Below are positions 36,660-48,017 of a stretch of 64,000 nt of DNA, one piece after another. The stretch comes from Pelobates cultripes (Eukaryota > Chordata > Amphibia > Anura > Pelobatidae). The DNA lies in assembly GCA_933207985.1 (NCBI GenBank), contig OW240912.1, forward strand, positions 253,846,946 to 253,910,945, written 5' to 3'. The notes beneath the pieces are model-generated. The model had not been told where the DNA came from. It ran no database searches and was given only the letters and a program-made list of their open reading frames with translations. Positions within the stretch are counted from its first letter, which is position 1, and each line of letters opens with the position of its first letter. Made by a program: the position numbers and the translations under genes.

Positions 36660-37797
36660 AAGGAAATTTAATTTGCTAGCACTATATTTAACCCTATAAC
36701 TTTCCAAGACACCTTAACACCTGTACATGGGGGGTACTGTTTTACTCGGGAGACTTCGCTGAACACAAATATTAGTGTTTCAAAACAGTAAAATGTATTA
36801 CAACAATGATATCGCCAGTAAAAGTAAAGCTTTTTGCATTTTTCACGCACAAACAGCACTTACACGGACAATATTATTGTTGTGATACAAATATTTGTGT
36901 TCAGCAAAGTCTCCTGAGTACAACCGTACCCCTCATGTACAGGTTTTATGGTGTTTTCAAAAGTTACAGCATCAAATATAAGGCTTGTGTTTCATTTTTT
37001 TCACATTAAAATTCGCCAGATTGGTTAGGTTGCCTTTGAGACCCTATGGTAGCCCAAGAATGAAAATTACCCCTATGATGGCATACCATTTGCAGTAGTA
37101 GACAACCCAATGTATTGCAAATGGGGTATGTCCAGTCTTTTTTAGTAGCCACTTAGTCACAAACACTGGCCACAATTTGCGTTTTTTGCATTTTTCACAC
37201 ACAAACAAATGCTAACGCTAACTTTGGCCAGTGTTTGTGACCAAATGGCTACTAAAAAAGACTGGACATACCCAATTTGCAATACCTTGGGTTGTCTACT
37301 ATTGCAAATGGAATGCCATTATGGGTGTAAATTTAATTCCTGGGCTACTATACAGTCTCAAAGGCAACAAAACCAATCTGGCAAATTTCAATTTCAAATG
37401 TAACGTGCTATATTTTACCCTGTAACTTCCCAAAACACCATAAAACCTGTACATAGGGGATACTGTTTTACACGTGAGACTTTGCTGAATACAAATATGT
37501 GTACTTTATTGCATTAAAAGCAAACAGTATTATGACACTGACAGTTAAAATGTCATGTAGAACTAAAAAAATAACATAATTTCTTATTTTCTCCCATTTT
37601 TTCATAATAAATTATGTTTCATAGCTAAATATTTGATATGAAATGAAAGCCCTGTTTCCCCCTGAATAAAATTATATATAATAAGGGTGTGTGCATTTAA
37701 TATGAAAGAGGTGAATTGGACAGACATATAGCGCAAATGCCAGGTTTTGTTTACGTTTTGTTTTGTTCACAACGTGTACATTTGGCTCAGGGGTTAA
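36660..37797. repeat. doubly palindromic dispersed repeat
   Basis: A block around 36691-36785 (tgtacatggggggtactgtt) is found again inverted at about 36888-36985 and again in direct orientation at about 37413-37500. A second palindrome has arms at about 37065-37175 and 37222-37335 (gactggacataccc and its complement). The right edge ends tggctcaggggttaa. Related sequence occurs at 42430-42956. No coding potential. Superfamily unknown. Confidence 0.75.
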
Positions 37798-38202
37798 AAG
37801 GAATTTGATTCCTCTGTACCAGCTAAAAATCATAATGCACAACTGATCGACAGAAAAAAAAAAAAAGGCAACCTAATAGACAAACATATACTGGAAATAA
37901 AATAAAATAGCATATTATGAATAGCCAAATGTGTTTCATATAGCATATGCTAGGTTGGAAAAGCCTAATTCAAACAACCAAGTGTAATTTGTCTGTGGTT
38001 GGCATTTAGTCAATAAAGTCCACTGCAATTGTTAAACAGGTATTTATATATTATGTCCAATATGCATTAAAATTGCAATGTGTACTTACAAAAAAATAAT
38101 CAAGTTTAAGACTGTTTTGGTTGTATTGTTACTTAAATGTAGATCATTTTCTTTTTTCTGTACAAATTTACATAATAATCACTCTTGATAACTTGAGATA
38201 TA
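37798..38202. other. intronic, nothing recognised
   Basis: AT-rich, poly-A near 37855. No feature recognised. Confidence 0.55.
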
Positions 38203-38970
38203 TACTGATCAGTTCCACAACATTAAAACCACTGGCAGGTAAAGATAATAACAATGATTATATCATTACAATTGCACCTGTCAGGGGGTGGGATATATTA
38301 CGCAGCAAGTGAACAGTCATTTATTGAATTTCACGTGTTGGAAGCAGAAAAAAATGGACAAGTGAAAAGATGTGAGTGACTTTGACGAGGGCTAAATAGT
38401 GATGGGAAATGACTGGGTAAGATGATCTCCAAAACAGCAAGTCTTGTGAGTTGTTCCCAGTATATAGTGGTTTGCACCTACCAAAAGTGGTGCAAGGAAG
38501 GACAACCGGTGAACCAGCATCAGGGTTTCAGGTGCCCAAAGGCTTAATGATGCATGTGGGAAGCTTAGGCTTGCCCATCTAGTCTGATCACATAGAAGAG
38601 CTAGTGTGGCCCAAATTGCTGAAAAACCTAATGCTGGCCATGATAGAAATGTGTCAGAACACACATAGTGCGTCACATTTTGCTGCATATGAGTCTGTGT
38701 AGCCGCAGACTGCATGGAAAAAGGTTACCTGGTCAGATTAATGTTTTCTTTTACATCATGTGAATGGCCAGGTGTGTATACATCCTTTACCTGGTGACGA
38801 GATGGCAGCAGGATGCACTATGGAAAGAATTTAGGCCTGCAGAGGCAGTGATCTGGGCAATATTCTCCTGGGAAACCTTGGGTCCTGGCATTCATGTGGA
38901 TATTACTTTGACACATTTCACCTACCTAAATATTGTTGCAGACCACATTCTGGAACAACACAAATTCTAG
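38203..38970 (+). mobile_element. Tc1-like element (family A), + strand, truncated
   Basis: Starts tactgatcagttccacaaca followed by ttaaaaccactg, a Tc1-like terminal repeat beside TA. It continues with the N-terminal transposase region (caaaagtggtgcaaggaagg) and jumps at about 38715 across an internal deletion. It resumes near the first catalytic Asp region and ends at about 38960, before the rest of the transposase and the right repeat. Full of stops. Same family as 1869-2735 and 53755-53832. Confidence 0.75.
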
Positions 38971-39006
38971 ATTTTTTTTTTATATATCTCCAGGACATAT
39001 ATCTAC

Positions 39007-39041
<35 letters not shown>

Positions 39042-39050
39042 TCTATTTGC
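39007..39050. repeat. (CTGT)n(CTAT)n microsatellite
   Basis: Compound tetranucleotide: about four CTGT units then six CTAT units. Confidence 0.9.
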
Positions 39051-40140
39051 TATAGAAGATCTGTAGAGCTAACCTGTATTTATTATTTAAAGTATTAACA
39101 GAAGTTACCTCTCAGTTTATCAATAAAACGCAGTTTGTCAGGCCCTTGTAATTTGTACAGATTTTTTTTGGTCAAATATAACTTCTGCTGCATGATGTGA
39201 TCTACTCTGTTTGGATGATCTCCAGACCACTGCATTTGGGTGAATAAGGGAACTTGCTAATTTAATAGCAACACCTGCAGTTAATTACATTAATATACAG
39301 GGAGTTTCAGCTTGTACTGATCTTGTTTATTTGAGGATGGAACCTCTGTGGAATACAAATTATATCTCCTGTGAGGACAATTGATAGACTACATGAGTCA
39401 CTGGCTGAGCTCCAAGCCAAGAGATTTGTTAGATGTGTGACCTGGGATCCAAAGTCATCATTTATTTTGAGTCATAAAGGGCAATGTGCTAAGCATGCTT
39501 TAAATTGTCTTCGACTATTGTAGATTTTTTTTCGAAGGTTAAGGCTGCCTACACATATCAGTCTTTTATCCCCTGAGGTTTTTCTCCTTATCTAGGAGGT
39601 CACCTGAAGGTAGCTAAATATATCACTATCAATACTATGATGTTTTAAGGAACAAAGTAATCAAGGCGGAATATATAGCTGCTTTTCCCCTTAAAGGACA
39701 ACACGTTGATACATTCACATTTTTTTTTCTCCTGTGTATGAATATTGCCTACATGATAGACAATATTATTTTTAAGACTTTATTGCCCATAAATCCATTT
39801 TTGCTCTCAGCAACCGAGATAGCAGAAAGTGAATTAGGCATTAGATTTCCCAAGTAAACTATTGAATGTTGGAAAATTATCTATGCGTTTTTACTGCATC
39901 AAGTTGTATGACTCCCTAAGTGTAAAAAATGACCTGAGGGAAGCCTACTTTATGAATGTTACCTAATTCTGTCCTACAAATATGCAATGGGCATAAATGC
40001 CTTGAATTTGACTGAAAAAGCCATATTTCTGCCAAATTAAGCATCACAGACATGTATGCACATGATTAGCAATTTGCATCTGGTAAATCAGATCAATTAT
40101 GTAGCAATGTCATTCATTAAATAAAATACTGCAATGTCTC

Positions 40141-40179
40141 ACGTCCCTACTGGACGTCCCTACTGGACGTCCCTACTGG
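40141..40179. repeat. 13-bp tandem repeat, 3 copies
   Basis: acgtccctactgg repeated three times exactly. Confidence 0.9.
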
Positions 40180-40780
40180 AGCAAAACCCCTGCCACTCTT
40201 TAATATCTGAGCCTCACACATAATGACCCAAATGTGTAATTTCTGTTTTATCAATAGAGACCTTGCCTCCCCCTATATATCTGCCTTTATATACTGCGCT
40301 GTAACTTAATACAGAATATGACTTACTTACTAGTTTTCTATTACTAAGTGGTTTAGTAACTAAACAGCAACCTTAAGTGCATTGAAAACTAGATTGCAAA
40401 ATGTAGGCAACAAATTGATAGCCAAGCTGGAAAATTTTATAAAATTTTATAAAATCAGCAATTTTTGTTTATAATTTCCAATTTCTTTTTCAAATAACTT
40501 CAATTTGCTGTTTAGTGAATTAAACCATGACTCCTCCTGAGCTCCCAATTAACATCCCACCTATCAATTGTTGAGATCCTTCTGTGTTTTGTGACAAAGA
40601 CAGCTTCTGAAGAGAATAAAATCAGTTGCTACACAAAGCTACTAATCCTTTAAAATCCTAAATAAGATATGACATTCAAAAATAAATTTGTAAAACATAT
40701 CAAACTATACAATTTCCCTGTTAGTTTTCAACTGGTTGATAATATTTTTTGTATTATTAATACATAATAATACATATATA

Positions 40781-42200
40781 ATTACATAGTTTCATAGTTA
40801 CATAGCTGAAAAGAGACTTGCGTCCATCAAGTTCAGCCTACCTCACATTTGTTTTTGCTGTTGATCCAAAAGAAGGCAAAAAAAAAACAGTTTGAAGCAC
40901 AATTTTGCAACAAGCTAGGAAAAAAATTCCTTCTTGACCCCAGAATGGCAGTCAGATTTATCCTTGGATCAAGCAGTTATTACCCTACATTGAAAGATTA
41001 TATCCTTGAATATTCTGTTCTTGCAAGTATGCATCTAGTAGCCGTTTGAACATCTGTATGGACTCTGATAAAACCACTTCTTCAGGCAGAGAATTCCACA
41101 TCCTGATTGTTCTTACAGTAAAAAAACCTTTCCTTTGCCTTAGACGAAATCTTCTTTCTTCCAGTCTAAACGCATGGCCTCGTGTCCTATGTAAAGTCCG
41201 GTTTGTGAATAGATTTCCACACAATGGTTTGTATTGGCCCCGAATATATTTGTATAATGTTATCATATCCCCTCTCAGGCGACGTTTTTCTAAACTAAAT
41301 AGGTTTAAATTTGTTAACCTTTCTTCATAGCCGATATGTTCCATTCCTTTTATTAATTTTGTAGCCCGCCTCTGCACTTTTTCTAGTGCCATAATATCCT
41401 TCTTTAGAACAGGTGCCCAAAATTGCACAGCATATTCAATATGGGGTCTTACCAGTGATTTATAAAGAGGCAAAATTATATTCTTGTCCCAAGAATGAAT
41501 GCCTTTTTTCATGCATGACAATACCTTACTGGCCTTGGCCACTGCTGATTGACATTGCACATTGTTGCATAGTTTGTTGTCTATAACAATTCCCAAGTCC
41601 TTTTCATGTGTTGTCATCCCTAATTCGCTTCCATTAAGGGTATACGTTGCTTGTGTATTCTTTACGCCGAAGTGCATAACTTTGCATTTTTCAACATTAA
41701 ATTTCATCTGCCATTTGAGTGCCCAGTCCCCCAGTCTATCTAAATCCCTCTGCAGCAAAGTAATATCTTGCTCACATTGTATTGTTTTACAAAGTTTTGT
41801 GTCATCTGCAAACACTGAAACATGACTTTCAATGCGGTCTTCAAGATCATTTATAAACATGTTAAATAGAAGGGGTCCCAGAACAGACCCCTGAGGGACA
41901 CCACTTGCCACCTCTGTCCAGCTTGAAAATTTACCATTAATGACAACTCTTTGTACTCTGTTTTTAAGCCAATGTTCTACCCAAGAACAAGCATTTCCAT
42001 CTAGACCGATTTCCTTGAGTTTGAACACTAATTTATTGTGTGGAACTGTATCAAATGCCTTGGCAAAATCCAAATAGATCACATCCACGGCAACACCCTA
42101 ATCTATACTTCTACTTACTTCTTCGTAGAACGCAATCAAGTTAGTTTGACATGACCTGTGCTTCATAAAACCATGCTGATTTTTGCTGATAACCATGTTC
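40781..42200 (-). mobile_element. CR1-type LINE, 5'-truncated, minus strand
   Basis: The 3' end is at 40781-40805, where the minus strand reads AGCTATGTAACTATGAAAC, a TATGTAAC-like octamer tail typical of CR1 elements. Toward higher coordinates come the 3' UTR and most of a reverse transcriptase frame. At 42200 the element stops and is followed by an inverted duplicate of its own 5' part. Confidence 0.85.
40985..42189 (-). pseudogene. CR1 reverse transcriptase (C-terminal part)
   Basis: From 42088 down to 40985 the minus strand is one open frame of 367 codons. It shows YLDFAKAFDTVPH near residues 5-17 (first catalytic Asp), SGVPQGSVLGPLLF near 62-75, FADDTKLC near 93-100 (catalytic Asp pair), then the thumb and a C-terminal region ending RLLDAYLQEQ. 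Upstream, to 42189, the frame continues but is cut by a TAG. The inverted duplicate has CAG at that site, so the stop is a later mutation. The N-terminal endonuclease and the start of the RT are missing. The family copies itself by target-primed reverse transcription. This copy lacks the endonuclease and cannot be autonomous, but it is far better preserved than the relative at 33960-34950. Confidence 0.88.
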
Positions 42201-42201
42201 T

Positions 42202-42321
42202 TCAGCAAAAATCAGCATGGTTTTATAAGGCACAGGTCATGTCAAACTAACTTGATTGCGTTCTACGAAGAAGTAAGTAGAAGTATAGATCAGGGTGTTG
42301 CCGTGGATGTGATCTATTTGG
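42202..42321 (+). repeat. inverted duplicate of the CR1 5' end
   Basis: Reverse complement of 42070-42189 with only a few mismatches, separated from it by the 12-base loop taaccatgttct. Read on the + strand it continues the RT frame upstream (HRSCQTNLIAFYEEV, then DQGVAVDVIYLD). Confidence 0.9.
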
Positions 42322-42429
42322 ATCTATATAATTAATTATATATATTTTCCCAGCAGAGATATTAGTATATAAAATCAGTTATTAATTTTACTCCAATATT
42401 TAGCAGAGATTGGCAGTGAAATGGCTACA

Positions 42430-42956
42430 TAAAAAAGTGCCAAACTAACCTTAGGTAAATAGCCTGTGATGTCTACTTTATATAAATATATACTTTTTTG
42501 GTGGCAATTTTTTTCTGTGATGGCTACTTAACCTACAAGACAAACATATCAACTTCTAAAATTGTTGCAAATTGAAATTTTATTTTAGTCCTTGTGTTTT
42601 GTCACCTGTAACTTTCAAAATAAGTGGAAATCTTATACATATGATGTACTCTATAAATCAAGACACATAAATGAATTTATTTAGAATGACTTTTTCTAAG
42701 CTGGACATATTATGCACACGCTATTATTACCAAAACTGTTCTTTTTGGCATTTTTGTATAATTAATGAGAATGTATCTATGTATATGTGACATCAAATTA
42801 AAGCCCTGTTTGCCCTCTAAAAAACGATATATAATATATGTTGGTGCAATAAATGACAGAGATGCAAATTGCATTTGAACAGCAAAAAATGCAAAAATGA
42901 CTTGTGTCCTTAAGCGTAAGACAAGCTTATGAAGCTGTGTCCTTAATGGGTTAAAA
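42430..42956. repeat. dispersed repeat related to 36660-37797
   Basis: Shares wording with the right part of that repeat: taaagccctgtttgccctct, a gcaaatt block near 42870 and a ...gggttaa end at 42956. Divergent. No coding potential. Confidence 0.5.
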
Positions 42957-43298
42957 GATAATAGTTTGGCAGCTGGGATTTCAAAAGAAATATGATGTTT
43001 TTCCAGTGTTGGCATTGAACTGAAAAGGAGTATGCTAGTACATTCTGCAGTTGGTGTTTTCACTCTGCATTTGTAATGTCCTCAGTTTGGTTTGCACCCA
43101 AACGTATGGTTTATTAAAACATTGATCAATATTCTGCAAACTGCTCGGCGTAGAGATTTATTATGTGTGTATTGTAGATGCTAACTTTTTTCCAAACATC
43201 ATCTGTTATGCAAATAAGTATTCTGTGCAATTTAAAGATCTGCTAACTGATCTATGCCTCGTGTGGTCACCATATTGCTAATATATATATATATATAT

Positions 43299-44287
43299 CG
43301 TGGCAAAAAGTATGTGCATCCCTTTGGACTTGGTCATACAAAAAATCATCTCAGCTTCATCAAAGTCACAAGTATAGACAAACACAATGTATTTAAGTTA
43401 ACAACACACAAATACATATAATTTTTCATATCTTTATTGAACACAGCCCATTTAAAATTGACAGTGCTGTGGACAAAGTAAGCGAACACTTGGATTTAAT
43501 AGCTTGTTGATCTTTCTTTGGAGGCAATAACTTCAACAAAGCATTTCTGGTAGCTGCGGAATAGGTTTGCATAACATTCAGGAAGAATTTTTGACCCCTC
43601 TTCCTTACAGAACTGCTTCAGCTCAGCCATACTGTACTTTTAGAATGTCTGGTGTGAGCTGCTCTCTGGAGGTCATTCCACAGTATCTCTGTGTGGTTAA
43701 AGTCTGGGCTCTGAATGGGCCACTGCAAAAGGCAGATGTTCTGTTTTTGAAGCCATTCTATAGTGAATTTACTTTGGTGTCCTGCTGCATTATCCTGTTG
43801 CATCACCCAACTTCTACTGAGCTTCAGCTGGTGCACAGCCACTCTAATATTATCCTGTAGGAGATCTTGATACACATGGGAATTCATTGTTAGCTTGATA
43901 ATGGCAAGTGGTCCAGGCCCCAAAGCAGCAAAGCATTCACAAATCACCATACCTAACTGTTGAAATGATGTTTTCAAGTGGTCAGATACATATCTAAGCT
44001 CTTTATGATAACTTTGTGACTCTATCCAGCTTTATGCAACACAATAGTTCTTGATTGCAGGTCATCTGAGAGCTCTTTTTTGTGAGGCATGGTTCACATC
44101 ATCAGATGCTTTTTGTGAATAGCAAACACAAAATGTTTGCCAATTTCAAACTCTTGTTAGCCTAGGATTTCACATACTTTTTCCAACCTATACTGTGAAT
44201 ATTTGAATGATATATTCAACATGTTCAAGAGAAATATAATAATGTGTGTGTTATTAGTTAAAACAGATCGTTTGTTAATTATTGTAA
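43299..44287 (-). mobile_element. Tc1-like element (family B), minus strand
   Basis: The left end reads cgtggcaaaaagtatgtgca, a Tc1-like terminus. The inner inverted repeat agtcacaagtatagacaaac (43365) is matched in complement near 44250-44287. The outermost part of the right terminus is missing at the junction with the L2 copy. It encloses the transposase pseudogene. Confidence 0.78.
43618..43977 (-). pseudogene. Tc1-like transposase fragment
   Basis: A 119-codon minus-strand frame carries the C-terminal catalytic region. VMQQDNAAGH holds the second Asp and SPDFNHTEILWND the Glu, 35 residues later (D34E spacing). An IEWLQKQNICLLQWP linker lies between them, all typical of Tc1 transposases. 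The first Asp block and the DNA-binding domain, expected toward higher coordinates, are missing or unreadable (the sequence jumps near 43980). The His in NHTE replaces the usual Pro. Inactive. Confidence 0.82.
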
Positions 44288-45660
44288 CTTTGTTATTATT
44301 ATTTGTATTTATATAGCGCCAGCTTATTCTGCAATAAAAGAGGAATTTACCAAATGAGACAATAACAAAATGTAACAGGAACAATAGGTAGTTGAGGACC
44401 CTGCTCAAACGAGCTTACAGTCTAGAGGAGGTGGGGTATAAAAAAATAGGAAGGGTATTGAGATAGACAGCAAATAGACATGGTGGGGAAGTAGCAGAAC
44501 TGGAGGTGAGAGTGGAGGGTGGCCCTATAGGAGAGTTTGAGAGGAAGGTTTGAGAGATAGAAGTTACTATTGGAGGCCGTAAGCATTCCAGAAAAGATGG
44601 GTTTTGAGGGACCTTTTAAAGGATTGAAGACTAGGGGAGAGTCTGACAGGGGTAGGCAGGCTGTTCCAAAGGAAAGGAGCTGCCCGTGAGAAGTCTTGCA
44701 GGCGTGAATTTGCAGTAAGGGTGCAAGCAGCAGACAGGAGAAGGTTGCCAGTAGAGTGGAGAGACCGAGATGGGGAATACCTATTAATCGGTGAAGAAAT
44801 ATAAGATGGGCTAGAGTTGGTAAGAGCTTTATAGGTAAGGCTTAGTATTTTAAATTGACACCTGTAGGGGACAGAAAGCCAGAGTAAGGATTGAAAGAGG
44901 GGTGAGGTGTGAGAGGAGCGACAGGAGAGAAAGATCAGCCTGGCAGCAGCATTTACCACAGATTGTAGGGGGGGGTACGGCTTCTGGGGCGACCAATTAG
45001 GAGAGAATTACAGTAATCCATGTGAGAGATTACTAGAGAGTGAACAAGCTTCTTGTTCAGCGTTCAGGTTGTAGTGAAATCCAAATGAATTAATGAGTTT
45101 GCCAAGAGAGGAAGTATAGAGAGAGAACAAAAGGGGACAAAGAACTAAACCTTGAGGGACTCCGACTGAGACAGGATGAGGAGAGGTGGTGTTGGAAAAA
45201 GAGACACTAAAGGACTGTTGGGAGAGATTGAACTAGAACCATTAGAGGGCTGTGTCACAGAGACCAAGAGATTGAAATGTTAGGAGAAGGAGGCCATGAT
45301 CAACAGTGTCAAAGGCAGCAGAGAGGTCAATAAGAATTAGTATAGAGTAGTGGCATTTCTTACTTTAATAAGAGCAGTCTCAGTAGAGTGCAGGTGGCGA
45401 AAGCCAGATTGAAGAGGATCGAGGAGGGAGTTGGAATTTAGGAAGCGAGTCATACAAGTAAAGACAAGTCTTTCTAGCAGCTTTGAGGAAAAAGGAAGCA
45501 GGGATATGGGATGATAGTTCGAAGTGGAAGACGGGTCTAGGGATGGCTTTTTTAGAATGGGTACGACAGTAGTATGCTTAAGGGGAGCAGGGACAATGCC
45601 TGAGTTGTGGGGGGTTAGATTGAGGGTGTTGGATGTGGGGGCACTCGAGAACAAATGGTA
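44288..45660 (-). pseudogene. L2-type LINE copy with RT lesion
   Basis: The 3' tail lies at the left (complement of GGCGCTATATAAATACAAAT plus AATAAT). The minus strand encodes [16 protein letters not shown] and [11 protein letters not shown] at 45654-45337 (RT start). AAFDTVDH with the first catalytic Asp follows near 45300, then [14 protein letters not shown]. Near 45060 the frame jumps directly to a segment beyond the palm, so the YADD motif is deleted. The C-terminus (44959-44567) is well kept: LLWLSVPYRCQFKILSLTYK and PFLWNSLPTPVR. The endonuclease part is absent. Frameshifts and stops add to the damage. Confidence 0.85.
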
Positions 45661-46157
45661 GGAGGTGGGGGTCCTCCATTGTTGTATGTCTCACTGACAC
45701 GTTTATAATTATTCAGAATAAAAGCATAAATTCCAGATTTCCTTGAAGTCACATCAGATTCAAGTTGTAGGCCAAAATAGCCAAACTGATCTAATAGGCA
45801 ATTTACAGCTATTTTCCATTTCAGCAATTTTAACTTCCATTTTGAAATTCGTTTTAAAATCCCAACAATTAACACTTTCATGAATAACCTTGTTAGTTTG
45901 GCCAGATGTTACTATTTCATGAGAACCAGAAACACATGCTATTCAAGATAATATAAATAAATGGAAAATGCCACTAAATGGAAAATGCCACTAAATGGAG
46001 CAGATTACCCAATAAAATTGGTTCTTTAATTTATGATGCAGAGACATAACTCTAACTTCCTCACTGAAGAACTATTGTTTTTAATCTCTTGGTTGTAGTA
46101 CAATATAGTCATGTGTTATTAACTATCAATTTTTTGTCTTGTTTATCAACATATTAG
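45661..46157. other. intron 51 end, nothing recognised
   Basis: No repeat recognised apart from a short duplicated ggaaaatgccactaaat near 45963. Just before exon 52 the tract tttttgtcttgtttatcaac precedes the acceptor. Confidence 0.6.
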
Positions 46158-46275
46158 ATAACCCTACAGGATTTAGAAAAAAGGCGCCCTCATCTGGAGG
46201 AACTTATCACTGCAGCACAAAACCTGAAAAACAAAACAAGCAATCCAGAGGCCCGGGTTGTAATCACAGATCGCA
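46158..46275 (+). CDS. dmd: dystrophin exon 52 (rod-domain spectrin repeat)
   Basis: Internal coding exon of dystrophin, the cytoskeletal protein that links actin to the dystroglycan complex at the muscle membrane. It opens in phase 0 and encodes 39 complete residues (beginning ITLQDLEKRRPHLEELIT and ending VVITDR) plus the first base of the next codon. From memory, 32 of 39 residues match human exon 52, and the length of 118 bp is identical to the human exon. The acceptor is ...atattag before 46158, with a rather weak pyrimidine tract. The donor is CGCA|gtaagt, a strong consensus. In human the segment lies in spectrin-like repeat 20, just after hinge 3. No stop or frameshift is seen. Utrophin is the only sensible alternative, and I judge it unlikely because the residues follow dystrophin so closely. 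This is one exon, so the entry is a partial CDS. Confidence 0.96.
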
Positions 46276-47979
46276 GTAAGTGCATTTGTTTCTGTCATTA
46301 TCCATTTTGAGCACTAATTTTCTGCTTAATTGCATCTTTATTAACTAAATAACGAGCATTTCATTGGCAACCTATTGTTATTATGCAACAATATTTGATA
46401 TATCAAAAACAGTAACCCCAAAACTTCCATTTTGTAGGTTTTATGTTTGTTCTACTTATTTGTAATATACATAAAGTGTGACTAGTACCTCGCAGTTAGA
46501 ACTGCTCACAATTCTTCCCACTGTAAATTCAGGAATGAGAGAAGCAACTTTTTATCTTATTACACATATTACTTAATGTTACAGCAGTAAATGAAGAAAG
46601 CCAAACCACATATGTGACAATAGAGCTGATACCTCAGTCAGCCCATATTGTTTGTAAATTTTAAATGTTTTGTTAAAGGTGGGGGTTCAACAGATAGGAG
46701 ATGTAAGCACTTTTTTTTTTTTTTTAAATCTGGTGCTCTCATATGTAACTGTGTTAATGAAAGAATATACCTTTTCAATTCTGTGGGCTGATTGAGGTAT
46801 CAGTACTTTTTTCCATATGAGATAGAATTGTCTTTGTTTTTTGCAAGAGGGCAAACTTACACTCAGCAGTGTGGACTGCATTTCATAGATAAATAACCTC
46901 ACTACCTAAAATTTCTATCTAGAGATGCTTGAACATACTTGCAGCTGTAAATCATTGTAGACTGAGTGCCAATCATGTTTCTCGGTCTATAGTAGATTAT
47001 AGCCAACAGTACACTCATGCAGTCTGCATTGGATACGCTGGTTGGGAGTTGTAATCTGCAGTAGGAAGGTTATTAGGCATGGACAGGACCTCTACCTCTT
47101 AATATTGTTGGAGATTCTTGACTTTTCTGGAAAGCTAACTACAAAGAATTACAGCTTTAATCATGATCATCCAATGTTGATTATAACATAATAGTAGTTC
47201 AAGCCATTTCCCAACTGAAAACAAATGTAGATATAGACTGAGATACAAAAGAACAATGGCTTCTAACCCAGTACTCAGGTCCCACCAACACCTCAATCTG
47301 TCATAATGTCCATAAGAAAAGAATTAGAAAATGCATAAATCCACAACTCTTAGTTTTCCTTGGGGACAAAGCAGGACTCTAAAGTTGAGCTTCTAGCTCT
47401 GGCTACAAAATCTTTCAATCCGAGAGACACAAAATACAAATCTCAGCTCCCACTGCAACTCATAACAATTAGTAGATATATCAGCATTGCCATGGGGGGA
47501 CTAATAGGCTCTGGCCTCTAGAAAAGATTGTTTACAGTCCAAAAAGTATCCTTATCTCTGTGCTGATTGGTTTCTCTAGAAACACAATTGGACAATTCCT
47601 GACTGCTTAATGTGCTTAATTATCTCGAAATTACAGGATACCCCTTTAATTGACACTTTAATTGAAATGGGAAGATATTGGCAGATGTGTACATGTTTAA
47701 AACTTAACCTCTATCACGAGTGATGTTAAAATTGAAATCCACACTTATGAAATCAATCAGAAGAAAAAAATGTGATTGATATTATATGTATGGAATTACA
47801 TTTTAACATAAACATATGCATACCTTCCAATATCTTTTAATTTCAATTTTAATCTAGAGACAAACAACAAAATCTGCTGTAATATACTATGGTGTGTGTG
47901 GGGAATTTCACAAAAGGAAATGTTACACCACATTAAATATGATCATAATACAAATGAATATAACATTAAACATGTTGGG
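46276..47979. other. intron 52 start, nothing recognised
   Basis: AT-rich. A poly-T tract lies near 46710-46725. No element boundaries recognised. Confidence 0.5.
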
Positions 47980-48017
47980 GTTTGTTTTTGGTTTTTTTTG
48001 TTATAGTGCTCCTTTAA
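47980..48017. mobile_element. TTAA-type element terminus
   Basis: ttatagtgctcctTTAA ending at 48017 is the complement of TTAAAGGAGCACTATAA, a T2/Kolobok-like terminus. The partner end is not found. Confidence 0.35.

Larger units (their letters stand above)
38971..40780. other. intronic, two simple repeats, otherwise nothing recognised
   Basis: Apart from the tetranucleotide tract at 39007-39050 and the 13-bp tandem at 40141-40179 nothing is recognised. Confidence 0.55.
1..46157 (+). other. dmd: dystrophin intron 51 (3' part)
   Basis: All sequence upstream of exon 52. No second exon resembling dystrophin exon 51 is present, so the intron is longer than 46 kb. It ends at the AG of atattag. 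It is AT-rich and filled with transposon relics in both orientations, described separately. Confidence 0.85.

Noticed and set aside
38392..38715. A 107-codon minus-strand frame
   Set aside because: Antisense shadow of the Tc1-like element whose coding sense is +.
41046..41330. Plus-strand frames over the CR1 copy
   Set aside because: Shadows of the minus-strand reverse transcriptase.
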